In this document: positions 52,696 through 61,561 of the stretch, one piece after another | How the letters are laid out: each line of letters begins with the position of its first letter | How positions within the stretch are numbered: the first letter of the stretch is position 1 | Made by a program: the position numbers and the translations under genes | NCBI RefSeq assembly: GCF_902499335.1 | Contig: NZ_CABVQK010000005.1 | Coordinates: 310,001 to 374,000 of the forward strand | From: Burkholderia lata | GTDB taxonomy: Bacteria; Pseudomonadota; Gammaproteobacteria; Burkholderiales; Burkholderiaceae | Direction: 5' to 3' | DNA length: 64,000 nucleotides | The notes under the pieces: generated by a model | Seen by the model: the letters and a program-made list of their open reading frames with translations, nothing else | The model's database searches: none | Told to the model about the DNA's origin: nothing

Positions 52696-52729
52696 CGATG
52701 GAATTCCTCGCAATGAAAGGGCGCGGCGC

Positions 52730-53431
52730 TTACGCGACGCCGACGCCCAGGTAACGATCCTTCACCTCGTGATCGGCCGCGAATGCCGCGTTGCTGCCTT
52801 CGTAGACGATCACGCCCTGTTCGATCACGAAGTGGCGGTCGGCGAGCTGCGTGCACACTTCGAGGTTCTGTTCGACGAGCAGGATCGCGACGCCGGCCGC
52901 CTTGATCTGCTTCAGCTGCTCGACGATCTCCTCGACGATCACCGGCGCGAGCCCTTCGACCGGCTCGTCGAGCATCAAGAGCCGCGGGTGGTTCATCAGC
53001 GCGCGACCGAGCGCGAGCATCTGCTGCTCGCCGCCCGACAACTGCGCGCCGCCGTTGCGGCGGCGCTCCTTCAGGCGCGGGAAGATCCGGTAGATGTCGT
53101 CGAGCTGCCATGGTGAATCGCGGCGCGCACCGAGCCGCAGGTTCTCCTCGACCGACAGCAGGCGGAAAATCCCGCGATGCTCCGGCACGAAACACAGGCC
53201 GCGCGCGGCGATGCGATGCGCGGGCTGCCCGGACACCGGCCGGCCCGCGAACGTCACCGTGCCGCCGGTTGGCGCGACGACGCCCGCGATCGTCTTGAGC
53301 GTCGTCGACTTGCCCGCGCCGTTGCGGCCGAGCAGCGTCACCGTCTCGCCTTCGTTCACGTTCAGCGAAATGCCCTGCAGGATGTGGCTCTTGCCGTAGC
53401 AGGCATGGACTTCCTTCACGTCGAGCATCAT
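52730..53431 (-). CDS. livF: Branched-chain-type ABC transporter ATPase LivF
   Basis: 233 residues. Walker A GRNGAGKST near 36-44, signature LSGGEQQML near 131, Walker B LLMLDEP near 152, H-loop region VEQN. Short-type HAAT ATPase (LivF). The start is ATGATG at 53431, with the upstream LivG stop inside it (ATGA overlap). Energises import with LivG at the cytoplasmic side of LivHM. Confidence 0.94.
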   Translation of the reverse strand: MMLDVKEVHACYGKSHILQGISLNVNEGETVTLLGRNGAGKSTTLKTIAGVVAPTGGTVTFAGRPVSGQPAHRIAARGLCFVPEHRGIFRLLSVEENLRLGARRDSPWQLDDIYRIFPRLKERRRNGGAQLSGGEQQMLALGRALMNHPRLLMLDEPVEGLAPVIVEEIVEQLKQIKAAGVAILLVEQNLEVCTQLADRHFVIEQGVIVYEGSNAAFAADHEVKDRYLGVGVA

Positions 53432-54195
53432 GCGCGGCCTCCCGTGATCATGTTGCCGAGATACGCGCTGCGCACGCGCTCGTCGCCGCGAATCGCATCC
53501 GGCTTGCCTTCGACCAGCACACGGCCCTGCTGCATCACCGTGATCGTGTCCGAGATGTCCATCACGATGCCCATGTTGTGTTCGATCAGCACGACCGTGT
53601 AGTCGTCGCGCAGGCCGCGGATCAGCGCCTTCATGTCGTCGAGATCGTCGATCCCCATGCCCGACGTCGGCTCGTCGAGAAAGATCGCGCGCGGTCGCGC
53701 CGCCAGCGCCATCCCGACCTCGAGCCGGCGCTGCTGGCCGTGCGACAGCACGCCGGCCGCCGTATCGGCGAAGCGCTGCAGGCCGAGCCGCTCGAGCACG
53801 TCGTCGACGATGCCGTCGTGCGCAAGCGCACCGCGCGGCGGCGCCCACGGATTCAGCGCACGCCGCGATTCGACGCCCTGCGCGGCAACGCGCAGGTTCT
53901 CGCGCACGCTCAGGTTCGGAAACAGGCTCGTCACCTGGAACGAGCGCGCGATGCCGCGCCGCACGCGCCGGTGATCGGGTTCGCGCGACACGTCGTGACC
54001 GTCGAACAGGATCGAGCCCGACGTGATCGGCAGCGTGCCCGTCAACGTATGGAACAGCGTCGTCTTGCCCGCACCGTTCGGCCCGATCACCGAATGCACG
54101 GTGCGCGGCATGATCCGCAGATCGACGCCGCCCAGCGCCGTGAACTTGCCGTAGCGCTTGACGATGCCGCGCGCCTCGAGAATCGCTTCGCTCAT
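53428..54195 (-). CDS. livG: Branched-chain-type ABC transporter ATPase LivG
   Basis: 255 residues. Walker A GPNGAGKTT near 38-46, LSHGQQRRLEVGMAL signature, Walker B AIFLDEPTSGMG and IEHNMGIVMDISD switch region, typical of LivG with its extended helical insert. ATG overlaps the LivM stop by four bases; its own stop overlaps LivF. Signature Ser-His-Gly-Gln instead of SGGQ is usual for some LivG members. Confidence 0.94.
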   Translation of the reverse strand: MSEAILEARGIVKRYGKFTALGGVDLRIMPRTVHSVIGPNGAGKTTLFHTLTGTLPITSGSILFDGHDVSREPDHRRVRRGIARSFQVTSLFPNLSVRENLRVAAQGVESRRALNPWAPPRGALAHDGIVDDVLERLGLQRFADTAAGVLSHGQQRRLEVGMALAARPRAIFLDEPTSGMGIDDLDDMKALIRGLRDDYTVVLIEHNMGIVMDISDTITVMQQGRVLVEGKPDAIRGDERVRSAYLGNMITGGRA

Positions 54196-55235
54196 TGCCG
54201 CTCCCCGGTCGTCGCCGCCGTGCGTCCGCCGCGTCGCAGCGACACGACGACGCGTTCACCCAATCCCCACAACCCGCGCTGCACGAACAGGCTGACCGCG
54301 ATCAGCACGAGGCCGAGCAGCAGCAGCCAGCGCGGCCACAGCGTCGACAGCCAGTCCGCGAACAGCACATAGAACGCCGCGCCGAGCACCGACGCGAACA
54401 GGTTGCCCGTGCCGCCGATCACCGTCATCACGAGGATCATCTCGCTCGTGTGATAGTCGATGTTCGACAGCGGCGCGATGCCCGTCATCAACGCGTGCAG
54501 CGCACCCGCGAAACCCGTGACCGCACCCGAGATCACGAACGCCGCGAGCTTGAAGCGCTTCACGTCGTAGCCGGCCGCCGCCGCACGCGCCTCGTTGTCG
54601 CGGATCGCGAGCAGCGTGCGGCCGAACACCGAGCGCGACACGCGCAACAGCAGCCAGAACACCGCGACGAACAGCACCGCGACGAAGCCGTAGTAGCGCC
54701 ACGGCGAATCGAGTGAAACGAGCGGATGCCCGAACAAGGACAGCGCTGGGCGCGGGATGTCGAGCAGCCCGTTGTCGCCGCCCGTGACGTCCGGTGTCGT
54801 GTAGGCGAGAAAGTAGAACAGCTGACCGAACGCGAGCGTCAGCATCACGAAGTAAGTGCCGCGCTGCCGGATCGAGAACCAGCCGACGAGCGCGGCCGCG
54901 ACGGCACCGAGCACGGTGGCCGCAACCAGCGCGGCGGTCACCGATGCGACGCCGTGCGTCAGCACCAGCCCCGCCGCGTAGCTGCCGAGCCCGAAGAAGA
55001 TACCCTGCCCGAACGACAGCAGCCCTGTGTAGCCGAGCAGCAGGTTGCAGCCGAGCGCGGCGAGTGCGAACACCAGCACCTCGGTCGCGAGCGAGCCCGA
55101 GCTCAGCGCAACCGGCAGCACACACACGACGGCCACCGCGAGCCAGCCTTCCGGCCGCTGCAATGCGCCGCGCCACGGCTGCGGGCGTGACGTGGCCGCC
55201 GTCCCGGGCGGCAGCGGTTTCGACGATTCGATCAT
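54192..55235 (-). CDS. livM: Branched-chain-type ABC transporter permease LivM
   Basis: 347 residues, about nine membrane segments. Conserved LGYTGLLSFGQGIFFGLGSY (core GLLSFGQGIFFG), AIRDNEARAAAAGYDVKR coupling helix (EARAAAAGYD) and GGTGNLFASVLGA. ATG at 55235 overlaps the LivH stop (ATGA). The N-terminal 25 residues are a Pro/Ser-rich cytoplasmic tail. Confidence 0.94.
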   Translation of the reverse strand: MIESSKPLPPGTAATSRPQPWRGALQRPEGWLAVAVVCVLPVALSSGSLATEVLVFALAALGCNLLLGYTGLLSFGQGIFFGLGSYAAGLVLTHGVASVTAALVAATVLGAVAAALVGWFSIRQRGTYFVMLTLAFGQLFYFLAYTTPDVTGGDNGLLDIPRPALSLFGHPLVSLDSPWRYYGFVAVLFVAVFWLLLRVSRSVFGRTLLAIRDNEARAAAAGYDVKRFKLAAFVISGAVTGFAGALHALMTGIAPLSNIDYHTSEMILVMTVIGGTGNLFASVLGAAFYVLFADWLSTLWPRWLLLLGLVLIAVSLFVQRGLWGLGERVVVSLRRGGRTAATTGERQ

Positions 55236-56092
55236 GCAGCCCTCCCCAGCAACCCGTTCGGACGCAACAGCAGCACCGCCGCCATCGCGACATAGATCAT
55301 CAGCCGCGCGCCTTCCGGCCACAGCGTGCTCATCAGGCTCTGCACGATGCCGACCAGCAGCCCGCCGACCAGCGCCCCAAGAAAATTCCCCATCCCGCCG
55401 ACGACGACCACGACGAACGCGACGCCGAGTGCCTCGATGCCCATGAACGGATCGACGCCGCGGATCGGTGCGGCGAGCACGCCCGCGAGCGCCGCCGTCG
55501 CCGCGCCGAGCGCGAACACGAGGCTGAACACGCGCGTCACGTTGATGCCGAGCAGCGACACCATCTCCGACGATTCGCTGCCCGCGCGCACCGTGCTGCC
55601 GAGCCGCGTGCCTTCGAGCACCCACCACAGCAACGCGGCGAGCACGGCCGTGAACCCGATCACGAACAGCCGGTATTTCGGGTAGACGAAGCCGCCCCAG
55701 ATCACGACGCCGTTCAGCGCGTCGGGCGGCGGCACGTTGTCGCCGAGCGGGCCCCACGCGAGGATCGCGCATTCCTGCAGCACGAGCGCGAGCCCGACCG
55801 TGGCCAGGATGTGGAATTCGTGCTGCTGCGCGTACACATGACGCAGCACGAGCTTTTCGACGCTCCACGCGAACGCGCCGACGACGAGCGGCACGACCGC
55901 GAGCGCGACCCAGAAATTCGCCGACCATTGCAGCGCCTGGTAGCAGAGATACGCGCCGAGCAGGTAGAACGCGCCGTGAGCGAAATTCACGAAGCGCAGC
56001 AGGCCGAACACGATCGACAGGCCGACGGCGAGCAGGAAATACAGCATGCCCACGCCGATGCCGTTGACGATCTGCAGCAGATAGACGTTCAT
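55232..56092 (-). CDS. livH: Branched-chain-type ABC transporter permease LivH
   Basis: 286 residues, about eight membrane segments. FGLLRFVNFAHGAFYLLGAY near 29-48 is the LivH hallmark; RLGSTVRAGSESSEMVSLLGI is the coupling loop and GGMGNFLGALVGGLLVG the C-terminal block. It starts 69 bases after the binding-protein gene. Confidence 0.94.
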   Translation of the reverse strand: MNVYLLQIVNGIGVGMLYFLLAVGLSIVFGLLRFVNFAHGAFYLLGAYLCYQALQWSANFWVALAVVPLVVGAFAWSVEKLVLRHVYAQQHEFHILATVGLALVLQECAILAWGPLGDNVPPPDALNGVVIWGGFVYPKYRLFVIGFTAVLAALLWWVLEGTRLGSTVRAGSESSEMVSLLGINVTRVFSLVFALGAATAALAGVLAAPIRGVDPFMGIEALGVAFVVVVVGGMGNFLGALVGGLLVGIVQSLMSTLWPEGARLMIYVAMAAVLLLRPNGLLGRAA

Positions 56093-56161
56093 GGCTTCCG
56101 TGTCAGAAAGGAAGGTAACGGACGTCCGCGGCGCACGAAGGCCGCGGACGCATGCACTGCG

Positions 56162-57370
56162 TCACGCGAGCTTGCAGCTCGTCTTGTCGACCGGCAGGAA
56201 CGACTGGCCCGAGCTGACGATGTCGGCGTAATCGTCCGCGCTCTTCATCCGGCTCTTCGGCTTGCCCTTCAGCAGGTAGTAGTTCTTCAGCACCTGGTGG
56301 TCACCCTTGCGGATTTCCTCCGGGCCGGTGAGGCCGTCGTACTTCATGCCTTCCATCGCAGCGACGACCTTCTTCGGATCGGCGCTGCCGGCCTTCACCA
56401 TCGCGTCGACCAGGATCTTCGAGCAGATGTACGAACCCGCGAGGCTGTAGTTCGGGTTCGCCTTGAACGTGGCGTTCGCGCGCTTCACGAGGTCGCGGTT
56501 CAGCGGCGAATCGATGCCGTGCCAGTACTGCGCGCCGAAATACACGCCGTCGCAGATGTCGGGCCCGAGCGCCTCGAACTGCTCGAGGCCCGACGCCCAC
56601 GCCAGCAGGATCGTGCAGTTGCGCTTCATCCCGAAGCTGACGGCCTGGCGCAGCGTGTCCGACGATTGCGAGCCGAAGTTCAGGATCAGCAGCACGTCCG
56701 GCTGCGCGGCCGCCGCGTTCGTCAGGTAGCCGCTGAACTCCTTCTCCGCGAGCGAGTGGTAGCTGTTGCCGACATGCTCGATGCCCTTTTCCTTGAAGAT
56801 CGCCTTCGCGGCCGAAAGGAGGCCGTCGCCGAACACGTATTGCGGCGTGATCGTGTACCAGCGCTTCGCCTTCGGCAGCATCTGCGTCAACGGGCGCACC
56901 GTCTGCTCGATCGCGCCGAAGGTCGGCACCGACCAGCGGAACGTCGCGGCATTGCAATCCTTGCCGGTGATCTCGTCCGCCCCGGCCGTCGTGATGAACA
57001 CGCCGCCCGCCTTCTGGACTTCCTTGCCCATCGCCAGCGATTCGGACGACAGGATGCCGCCCGCGAAGAAACGCACGCCCTTCTGCTGCGCGATCTCCTG
57101 CACGCGCCGCACGGCGGTCGCGGGCTTGCCCTCGGTGTCGAGCGCCGTATAGGCGAGCGGCGCGCCGAGCACCTTGCCGTATTGCTGAACGACGAGCTGC
57201 ATGCCGAGATCGGCGTACTTGCCGTTGGCGGCGAACGGCCCCGACATCGGCACCGGGCACGCCAGCTGGATGGATGAGCCCTGCGCGAACGCGGCACGGG
57301 ACGACATGCTGCCGAGCGCACCCGGCACGGCCGACAACGCGGCCAGTTTCAACAGTTCTCGGCGATTCAA
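56162..57370 (-). CDS. ABC transporter periplasmic substrate-binding protein (LivK-type)
   Basis: 402 residues. TTG at 57370 is chosen as start because AGGAG lies seven bases upstream and the product begins with a twin-arginine-like export signal (NRRELLKLAALSAVPG, cleavage after AAFA-QG near 32); the open frame extends to 57430 but only with poor sequence. Peripla_BP_6 fold: PMSGPFAANGKYADLGMQL, FFAGGILSSESLAMGKEVQ, ITTAGADEITG, FRWSVPTFG, QYVFGDG, GSYICSKILVDAM. First gene of the operon binding protein-LivHMGF-M20-M81. Related HAAT binding proteins take amides, urea or amino acids; specificity unknown. Divergent from the GntR regulator. Confidence 0.9.
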   Translation of the reverse strand: MNRRELLKLAALSAVPGALGSMSSRAAFAQGSSIQLACPVPMSGPFAANGKYADLGMQLVVQQYGKVLGAPLAYTALDTEGKPATAVRRVQEIAQQKGVRFFAGGILSSESLAMGKEVQKAGGVFITTAGADEITGKDCNAATFRWSVPTFGAIEQTVRPLTQMLPKAKRWYTITPQYVFGDGLLSAAKAIFKEKGIEHVGNSYHSLAEKEFSGYLTNAAAAQPDVLLILNFGSQSSDTLRQAVSFGMKRNCTILLAWASGLEQFEALGPDICDGVYFGAQYWHGIDSPLNRDLVKRANATFKANPNYSLAGSYICSKILVDAMVKAGSADPKKVVAAMEGMKYDGLTGPEEIRKGDHQVLKNYYLLKGKPKSRMKSADDYADIVSSGQSFLPVDKTSCKLA

Positions 57371-57460
57371 GTTGACGCTCCTGATAAAGGGGGACACACG
57401 CGATGCGACCGACTGCCAAACCGTGCCCACGCCCTGCAGGATGCGCGCCGCCGGTTGATC

Positions 57461-57480
57461 CTATTTATCATGATAAATAG
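57461..57480. promoter_or_regulatory. Perfect 20-bp palindrome, likely operator
   Basis: CTATTTATCATGATAAATAG is its own reverse complement. It lies in the divergent control region, 90 bases before the binding-protein start and 118 before the GntR start, within an AT-rich patch in GC-rich surroundings. A TTGATCAA at about 57501-57508 and a TTGGTGTCAA a few bases later are further inverted elements. By position it is the best candidate site for the adjacent FadR-type regulator, though it does not obviously match the common FCD consensus. Confidence 0.6.
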
Positions 57481-57598
57481 AATGAACCTGATGCTAGAGT
57501 TGATCAAAATTGGTGTCAATCAGGCAAAATTCCCTACCCGCGCCGGAACGGATCGTCGACGATGACGCGGCGCGCAGTCAGACAAAGGAGTCGTGAAG

Positions 57599-58453
57599 AT
57601 GGTCATGGACCGAGCCAGGGCGGGCCTCGCGGTCGAAATCAAGCAGCCGAAGCGGGCCGACCTCGTCGCTGAGGAAATCAAGCGGCTGATTACCGAGAAG
57701 GACCTGAAGCCGGGCGACCGCCTGCCTCGCGAAGCCGAGCTGCAGCAGCTCTATGCCGTGAGCAAGAGCACGATCCGCGAGGCGCTGAAGTCGCTCGAGG
57801 TGCAGGGGCTCATCAAGGTCACGACGGGGCCGTCGGGCGGCGGGATGGTCGTCGAGGTGCCGCTCGACCGCACGCTGCAGCTCCTGCAGAACTACCTGTT
57901 CTTCAAGGACGTGACGATCGACGACATCTACACCGTGCGCAAGCTGCTCGAACCCGAGCTGGCAGCCGGTGCCGTGCCGCACCTGAGCGAGCGCGACTTC
58001 ACGGCGCTGGAGGCGAACATCGCGTGCTGCGACGGCGCGTCGGGCGTGCACGACCGCGGCCACATGCTGCGCCAGCGGCAGGAGGACACGACGTTCCACG
58101 ACATCCTCGCGGCCGCGAACCCGAACCCGTTCCTGCGCTTCAGCTGCGAGCTGATCAACGAGATGATCCGGCAGCTGATCGAGTTCCGGAACGATACGCC
58201 GCTCGTGGAACACAAGCGCTTCGGCGAGGCGAACGTGTCGATCCACAAGGCGATCCTGCAGGCCGCGCGCGAGCGCGACGCCGAACGTGTCCGGGCGCTG
58301 ATGGTCGAGCACATGACCGAGGCGCCCAAGCATGTGAAGCGGATGAAGGGCAAGCTGCGCGGGCGGTTGATCCTCGACTCCGAGATCCGCCGGCGGACCG
58401 CCGCGCCCGTTGTGGGATCCGAAGCGAGCGCATCGGATCCCGACGAGGACTGA
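57599..58453 (+). CDS. GntR-family (FadR/FCD-type) transcriptional regulator
   Basis: 284 residues. Winged helix-turn-helix near 22-85 (LKPGDRLPREAELQQLYAVSKSTIREALKSLEVQGLI, with core SKSTIREALKSLE), then an all-helical FCD ligand domain with metal-type residues (DTTFHDILAAANPNP; VSIHKAILQAARERD; MVEHM). ATG at 57599 is taken as start since AAAGGAG ends eight bases before it; GTG at 57593 is too close. Divergent from the amide/amino-acid uptake operon and presumably its repressor. Confidence 0.92.
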   Translation: MVMDRARAGLAVEIKQPKRADLVAEEIKRLITEKDLKPGDRLPREAELQQLYAVSKSTIREALKSLEVQGLIKVTTGPSGGGMVVEVPLDRTLQLLQNYLFFKDVTIDDIYTVRKLLEPELAAGAVPHLSERDFTALEANIACCDGASGVHDRGHMLRQRQEDTTFHDILAAANPNPFLRFSCELINEMIRQLIEFRNDTPLVEHKRFGEANVSIHKAILQAARERDAERVRALMVEHMTEAPKHVKRMKGKLRGRLILDSEIRRRTAAPVVGSEASASDPDED

Positions 58454-58658
58454 TTACCGGCGAGCGCGGCGTCGACGCGACGCCGCGAGCTTCGCAGCGC
58501 ACGGGCTGCGTCAGCCGCGCCATGGATGCCGGGGAGGCTCCGGCCTGGTACGGTCGTTCGGTCGCTACGGCCGGACGCCGCGAGCGGCGACGACACCGGC
58601 GAGTACGCATCCGTGTCTCGCTTTCCCCGGGCGACCGAGATCGTCATCGCCCGTACGC
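58454..58658. other. Convergent intergenic stretch
   Basis: About 205 bases between the GntR and aldehyde dehydrogenase stops. A seven-base inverted repeat TCCGGCC / GGCCGGA at 58539-58575 with a long loop is the only structure seen; no T-run. Confidence 0.4.
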
Positions 58659-60083
58659 TCAGGCGTACCCCGTCGTGCCCTTCGTCTCCAGATATTCGAC
58701 GAGGCCGAACTCCGCATACTCGCGGCCGTTGCCCGAGCGCTTGTAGCCGCCGAACGGCGCGGCCGGATTCCACGGCGGGTAGTTGATGTGGACATTGCCG
58801 ACCCGCAACCTCGCCGCCACCCGGCGCGCCCGCTCGATATCCTTCGACTGCACGTAGGCCGCGAGCCCGTAGACCGAATCGTTCGCGAGCGCGATGGCCT
58901 CGTCCTCGGTGCGGTAGGTCATGATCGCCAGCACCGGCCCGAAGATCTCCTCGCGCGCGATCGTCATGTCCGGCGTGACGTTCGAGAACACCGTCGGCCG
59001 CACGTAGAACCCGTCTCCGAGCCCGTCCGGCCGCCCAGGGCCGCCGGCGACGAGCGTCGCGCCTTCTTCGATCCCGAGCCGGATGAAGTGCTGGATGCGG
59101 TCGAACTGCGTGCGACTGACCACCGGCCCGATGCCGGTTTCCGTCAAACGCGGATCGCCGACGACCGTGCGCTCCGCCTCCCGGCGTGCAGCCTGCTCGG
59201 CCAGCGCCAGATGGTCGACATGCACGAACATGCGCGTCGGCGCATTGCACGACTGGCCGCTGTTGCTGAAACAGCTGCGCGCGCCGCGCGTGACCGCATC
59301 CTCGATATCGGCGTCGGGCAGGACCAGGTTCGGGCTCTTGCTGCCGAGCTCCTGGTGCACGCGCTTCACGGTATCGGCGGCGGCCTTCGCGACCTCGACG
59401 CCCGCGCGCGTCGACCCGGTGAACGACACCATGTCGACATCCGGATGCCGCGACAATGCATCGCCCACTTCATGCCCGTAGCCGTGCACGAGATTGAACA
59501 CGCCGGACGGCACGCCGGCTTCGTGCAGGATCTCCGCGAACAGGATCGCGCTGAACGGCGCGATCTCGCTCGGCTTGAGCACCATCGTGCAGCCGGCCGC
59601 GAGCGCCGGCGCGACCTTGCACACGATCTGGTTGATCGGCCAGTTCCACGGCGTGATCAGCGCGCATACGCCGATCGGCTCGTGCGACACCAGCAGCGAA
59701 TCGGTCTGCGTGCTGAAACGGAACGACCGCAACGCACGGATCGTCTGTTCGAGATGGGCGGTGCCGACCGCGGCCTGCGCCGCGCGCGCGAATGCGATCG
59801 GCGCGCCCATCTCCTGGCTGATCGTCTGCGCGACCTCCTCGTAGCGGCGCTGATAGATGTCGAGCACGCGCTGCAGCAGCGCGACGCGCTCGTCCACCGG
59901 CCAGCGCGAATACGTGTCGAAGGCCTGTTTCGCCGCGCCAACCGCGCGATCGACGTCGGCCGCACCGCCGATCCTGAGTTGCGCATACGGCCGTGCGGTA
60001 GCCGGATCGATCACGTCGATCGATCGTGCATCGGCCGGATCGAGCCACTGGCCGTCGAGATAGGACTGTTGTGACGTTCGCAT
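58659..60083 (-). CDS. NAD(P)-dependent aldehyde dehydrogenase
   Basis: 474 residues, one of the usual ALDH lengths. PWNWP near 144-148, cofactor loop FTGSTRAG near 221, catalytic Glu in HQELGSKSPN near 244 and catalytic Cys in SNSGQSCNAPTR near 278, EIFGPVLAI near 375. ATG at 60083 has AGGAG upstream. It follows the aminotransferase by 30 bases, so aminotransferase then dehydrogenase would turn a terminal amine into a carboxylate via an aldehyde, the layout of polyamine, GABA or beta-alanine catabolism. Confidence 0.93.
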   Translation of the reverse strand: MRTSQQSYLDGQWLDPADARSIDVIDPATARPYAQLRIGGAADVDRAVGAAKQAFDTYSRWPVDERVALLQRVLDIYQRRYEEVAQTISQEMGAPIAFARAAQAAVGTAHLEQTIRALRSFRFSTQTDSLLVSHEPIGVCALITPWNWPINQIVCKVAPALAAGCTMVLKPSEIAPFSAILFAEILHEAGVPSGVFNLVHGYGHEVGDALSRHPDVDMVSFTGSTRAGVEVAKAAADTVKRVHQELGSKSPNLVLPDADIEDAVTRGARSCFSNSGQSCNAPTRMFVHVDHLALAEQAARREAERTVVGDPRLTETGIGPVVSRTQFDRIQHFIRLGIEEGATLVAGGPGRPDGLGDGFYVRPTVFSNVTPDMTIAREEIFGPVLAIMTYRTEDEAIALANDSVYGLAAYVQSKDIERARRVAARLRVGNVHINYPPWNPAAPFGGYKRSGNGREYAEFGLVEYLETKGTTGYA

Positions 60084-60113
60084 CGAATGCTCCTGAAATG
60101 AAGGACGCCGCGC

Positions 60114-61511
60114 TCAGCGCGTCGCCCGTGCATAGGTGTCGACGAGGATGTCGCGGATCTGCGCGACGAACCACACGATCTCGTCGCGCGACATCACGAG
60201 CGGCGGCGAGAACTGCACGATCGGCGTGCCTTCGTGATCGACGCCCGCGCGGCACAGCAGCCCCGCGTCGAAGATCGCGGGCGCGAGCAGCGTCGACACG
60301 AACGCCTGCGCGCTGATGCCGGCCGCCCAGCGGCGCGCGGCCTTGTCGGTCACGAGTTCGAGCGAGTAGTGGTAGCCGTCGCCGCGCACGTCGCCGACGC
60401 ACGGCAGTTCGAGCAGGCCGTCGAGGGTCTGGCGGAACACCGCTTCGTTACTGCGGACGTTTTCGAGCACGCCTTCGCGCTCCATGATCGCGAGGTTCGC
60501 GAGCGCGGCCGTGCACGCGACCGGGTGGCCCCCGTACGTCGCGCCGTGCAGGAACATCTGCTGCGGGCCGTCGAGCACCGTGTCGACGATCGCGTCGCTC
60601 GCGATCACGCCGCCGAGCGGCACGTAGCCCGACGCGATGCCTTTGGCGAACGTGATGATGTCCGGCTTCAGCCCGTAGCGCGCGGAGCCGAAATATTCGC
60701 CGAGCCGGCCGAACCCGCAGATCACCTCGTCCGCGACGAGCAGCACGCCGTGCCGGTCGCAGATGTCGCGCAGCCCGGCCGCGTAACCGGCCGGCGGCGT
60801 CAGGCTGCCGCCCGCGTTCTGCAGCGGCTCGACGACGATCGCGGCGACGGTATCCGGCCCTTCCTGCACGATCAGCGATTCGATCTCGTCGAGCAGGTGG
60901 CGCGTGAACTGCGCTTCCGTCTCGCCAACCGGGCGGCCGTAGCGCTTCGTGTTGCCCACGTGCCGCACGCCCGACATCAGCGGCTCGAAATGCTTGCGGA
61001 AGTTCGTCATCCCGTTCAGCGCGAGTGCGCCGAACGACGTGCCGTGATACGCGACGCGCCGCGCGATGAACTTGCGCCGCTGCGGCTCGCCGCGCGACTG
61101 GTGGTACTGGCGCACCAGCTTGATCGCCGATTCGTTCGACTCCGAGCCGCTCGACGTGAAGAACACGCGGTTCAGCCCTTCCGGCGCGAGCGCCGCGAGC
61201 TTGTGCGCGAGCCGGATCGCCGGCTCGTGGCCCACCCCCCAGTTGGTCGCGAACGGCAGCCGCACCATCTGCTCGCGGATCGCGTCGCCGATCTCCGCGC
61301 CGTGGCTGTAGCCGACCTGCACGCAGTACAGCCCGGCCAGCCCGTCGAAGTAGCGCTTGCCGTTGCGGTCGACGAGCCAGCAGCCTTCGCCGCGGTCGAA
61401 CACGGTCAGCGCGTGGTCGCGATACGCATCGGCATGCGTGAAATGCATCAGCAGGTGGCGTTTGCCGAGGGCCTGCAGGTCCGCATCGAGATTGACGTCA
61501 ACAGCGTTCAT
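60114..61511 (-). CDS. Class III PLP-dependent aminotransferase (omega-amine type)
   Basis: 465 residues. PLP residues: TSSGSESNESAIKL near 118-131, LLVADEVICGFGR near 250 (Asp binds the pyridine N) and the Schiff-base Lys in ITFAKGIASGYVPLGG near 282. YFDGLAGLYCVQVGYSH near the N-terminus is typical of putrescine/beta-alanine:pyruvate-type enzymes. AAGGAGGA precedes ATG 61511. Middle gene of the permease-aminotransferase-dehydrogenase operon. Substrate not certain; SpuC-like polyamine or beta-amino acid transaminase are the main options. Confidence 0.93.
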   Translation of the reverse strand: MNAVDVNLDADLQALGKRHLLMHFTHADAYRDHALTVFDRGEGCWLVDRNGKRYFDGLAGLYCVQVGYSHGAEIGDAIREQMVRLPFATNWGVGHEPAIRLAHKLAALAPEGLNRVFFTSSGSESNESAIKLVRQYHQSRGEPQRRKFIARRVAYHGTSFGALALNGMTNFRKHFEPLMSGVRHVGNTKRYGRPVGETEAQFTRHLLDEIESLIVQEGPDTVAAIVVEPLQNAGGSLTPPAGYAAGLRDICDRHGVLLVADEVICGFGRLGEYFGSARYGLKPDIITFAKGIASGYVPLGGVIASDAIVDTVLDGPQQMFLHGATYGGHPVACTAALANLAIMEREGVLENVRSNEAVFRQTLDGLLELPCVGDVRGDGYHYSLELVTDKAARRWAAGISAQAFVSTLLAPAIFDAGLLCRAGVDHEGTPIVQFSPPLVMSRDEIVWFVAQIRDILVDTYARATR

Positions 61512-61561
61512 GGGTCGTTCCTCCTTCAGGGTTACAAGTCCGGCGCAGCGCGTCCGGTCAT

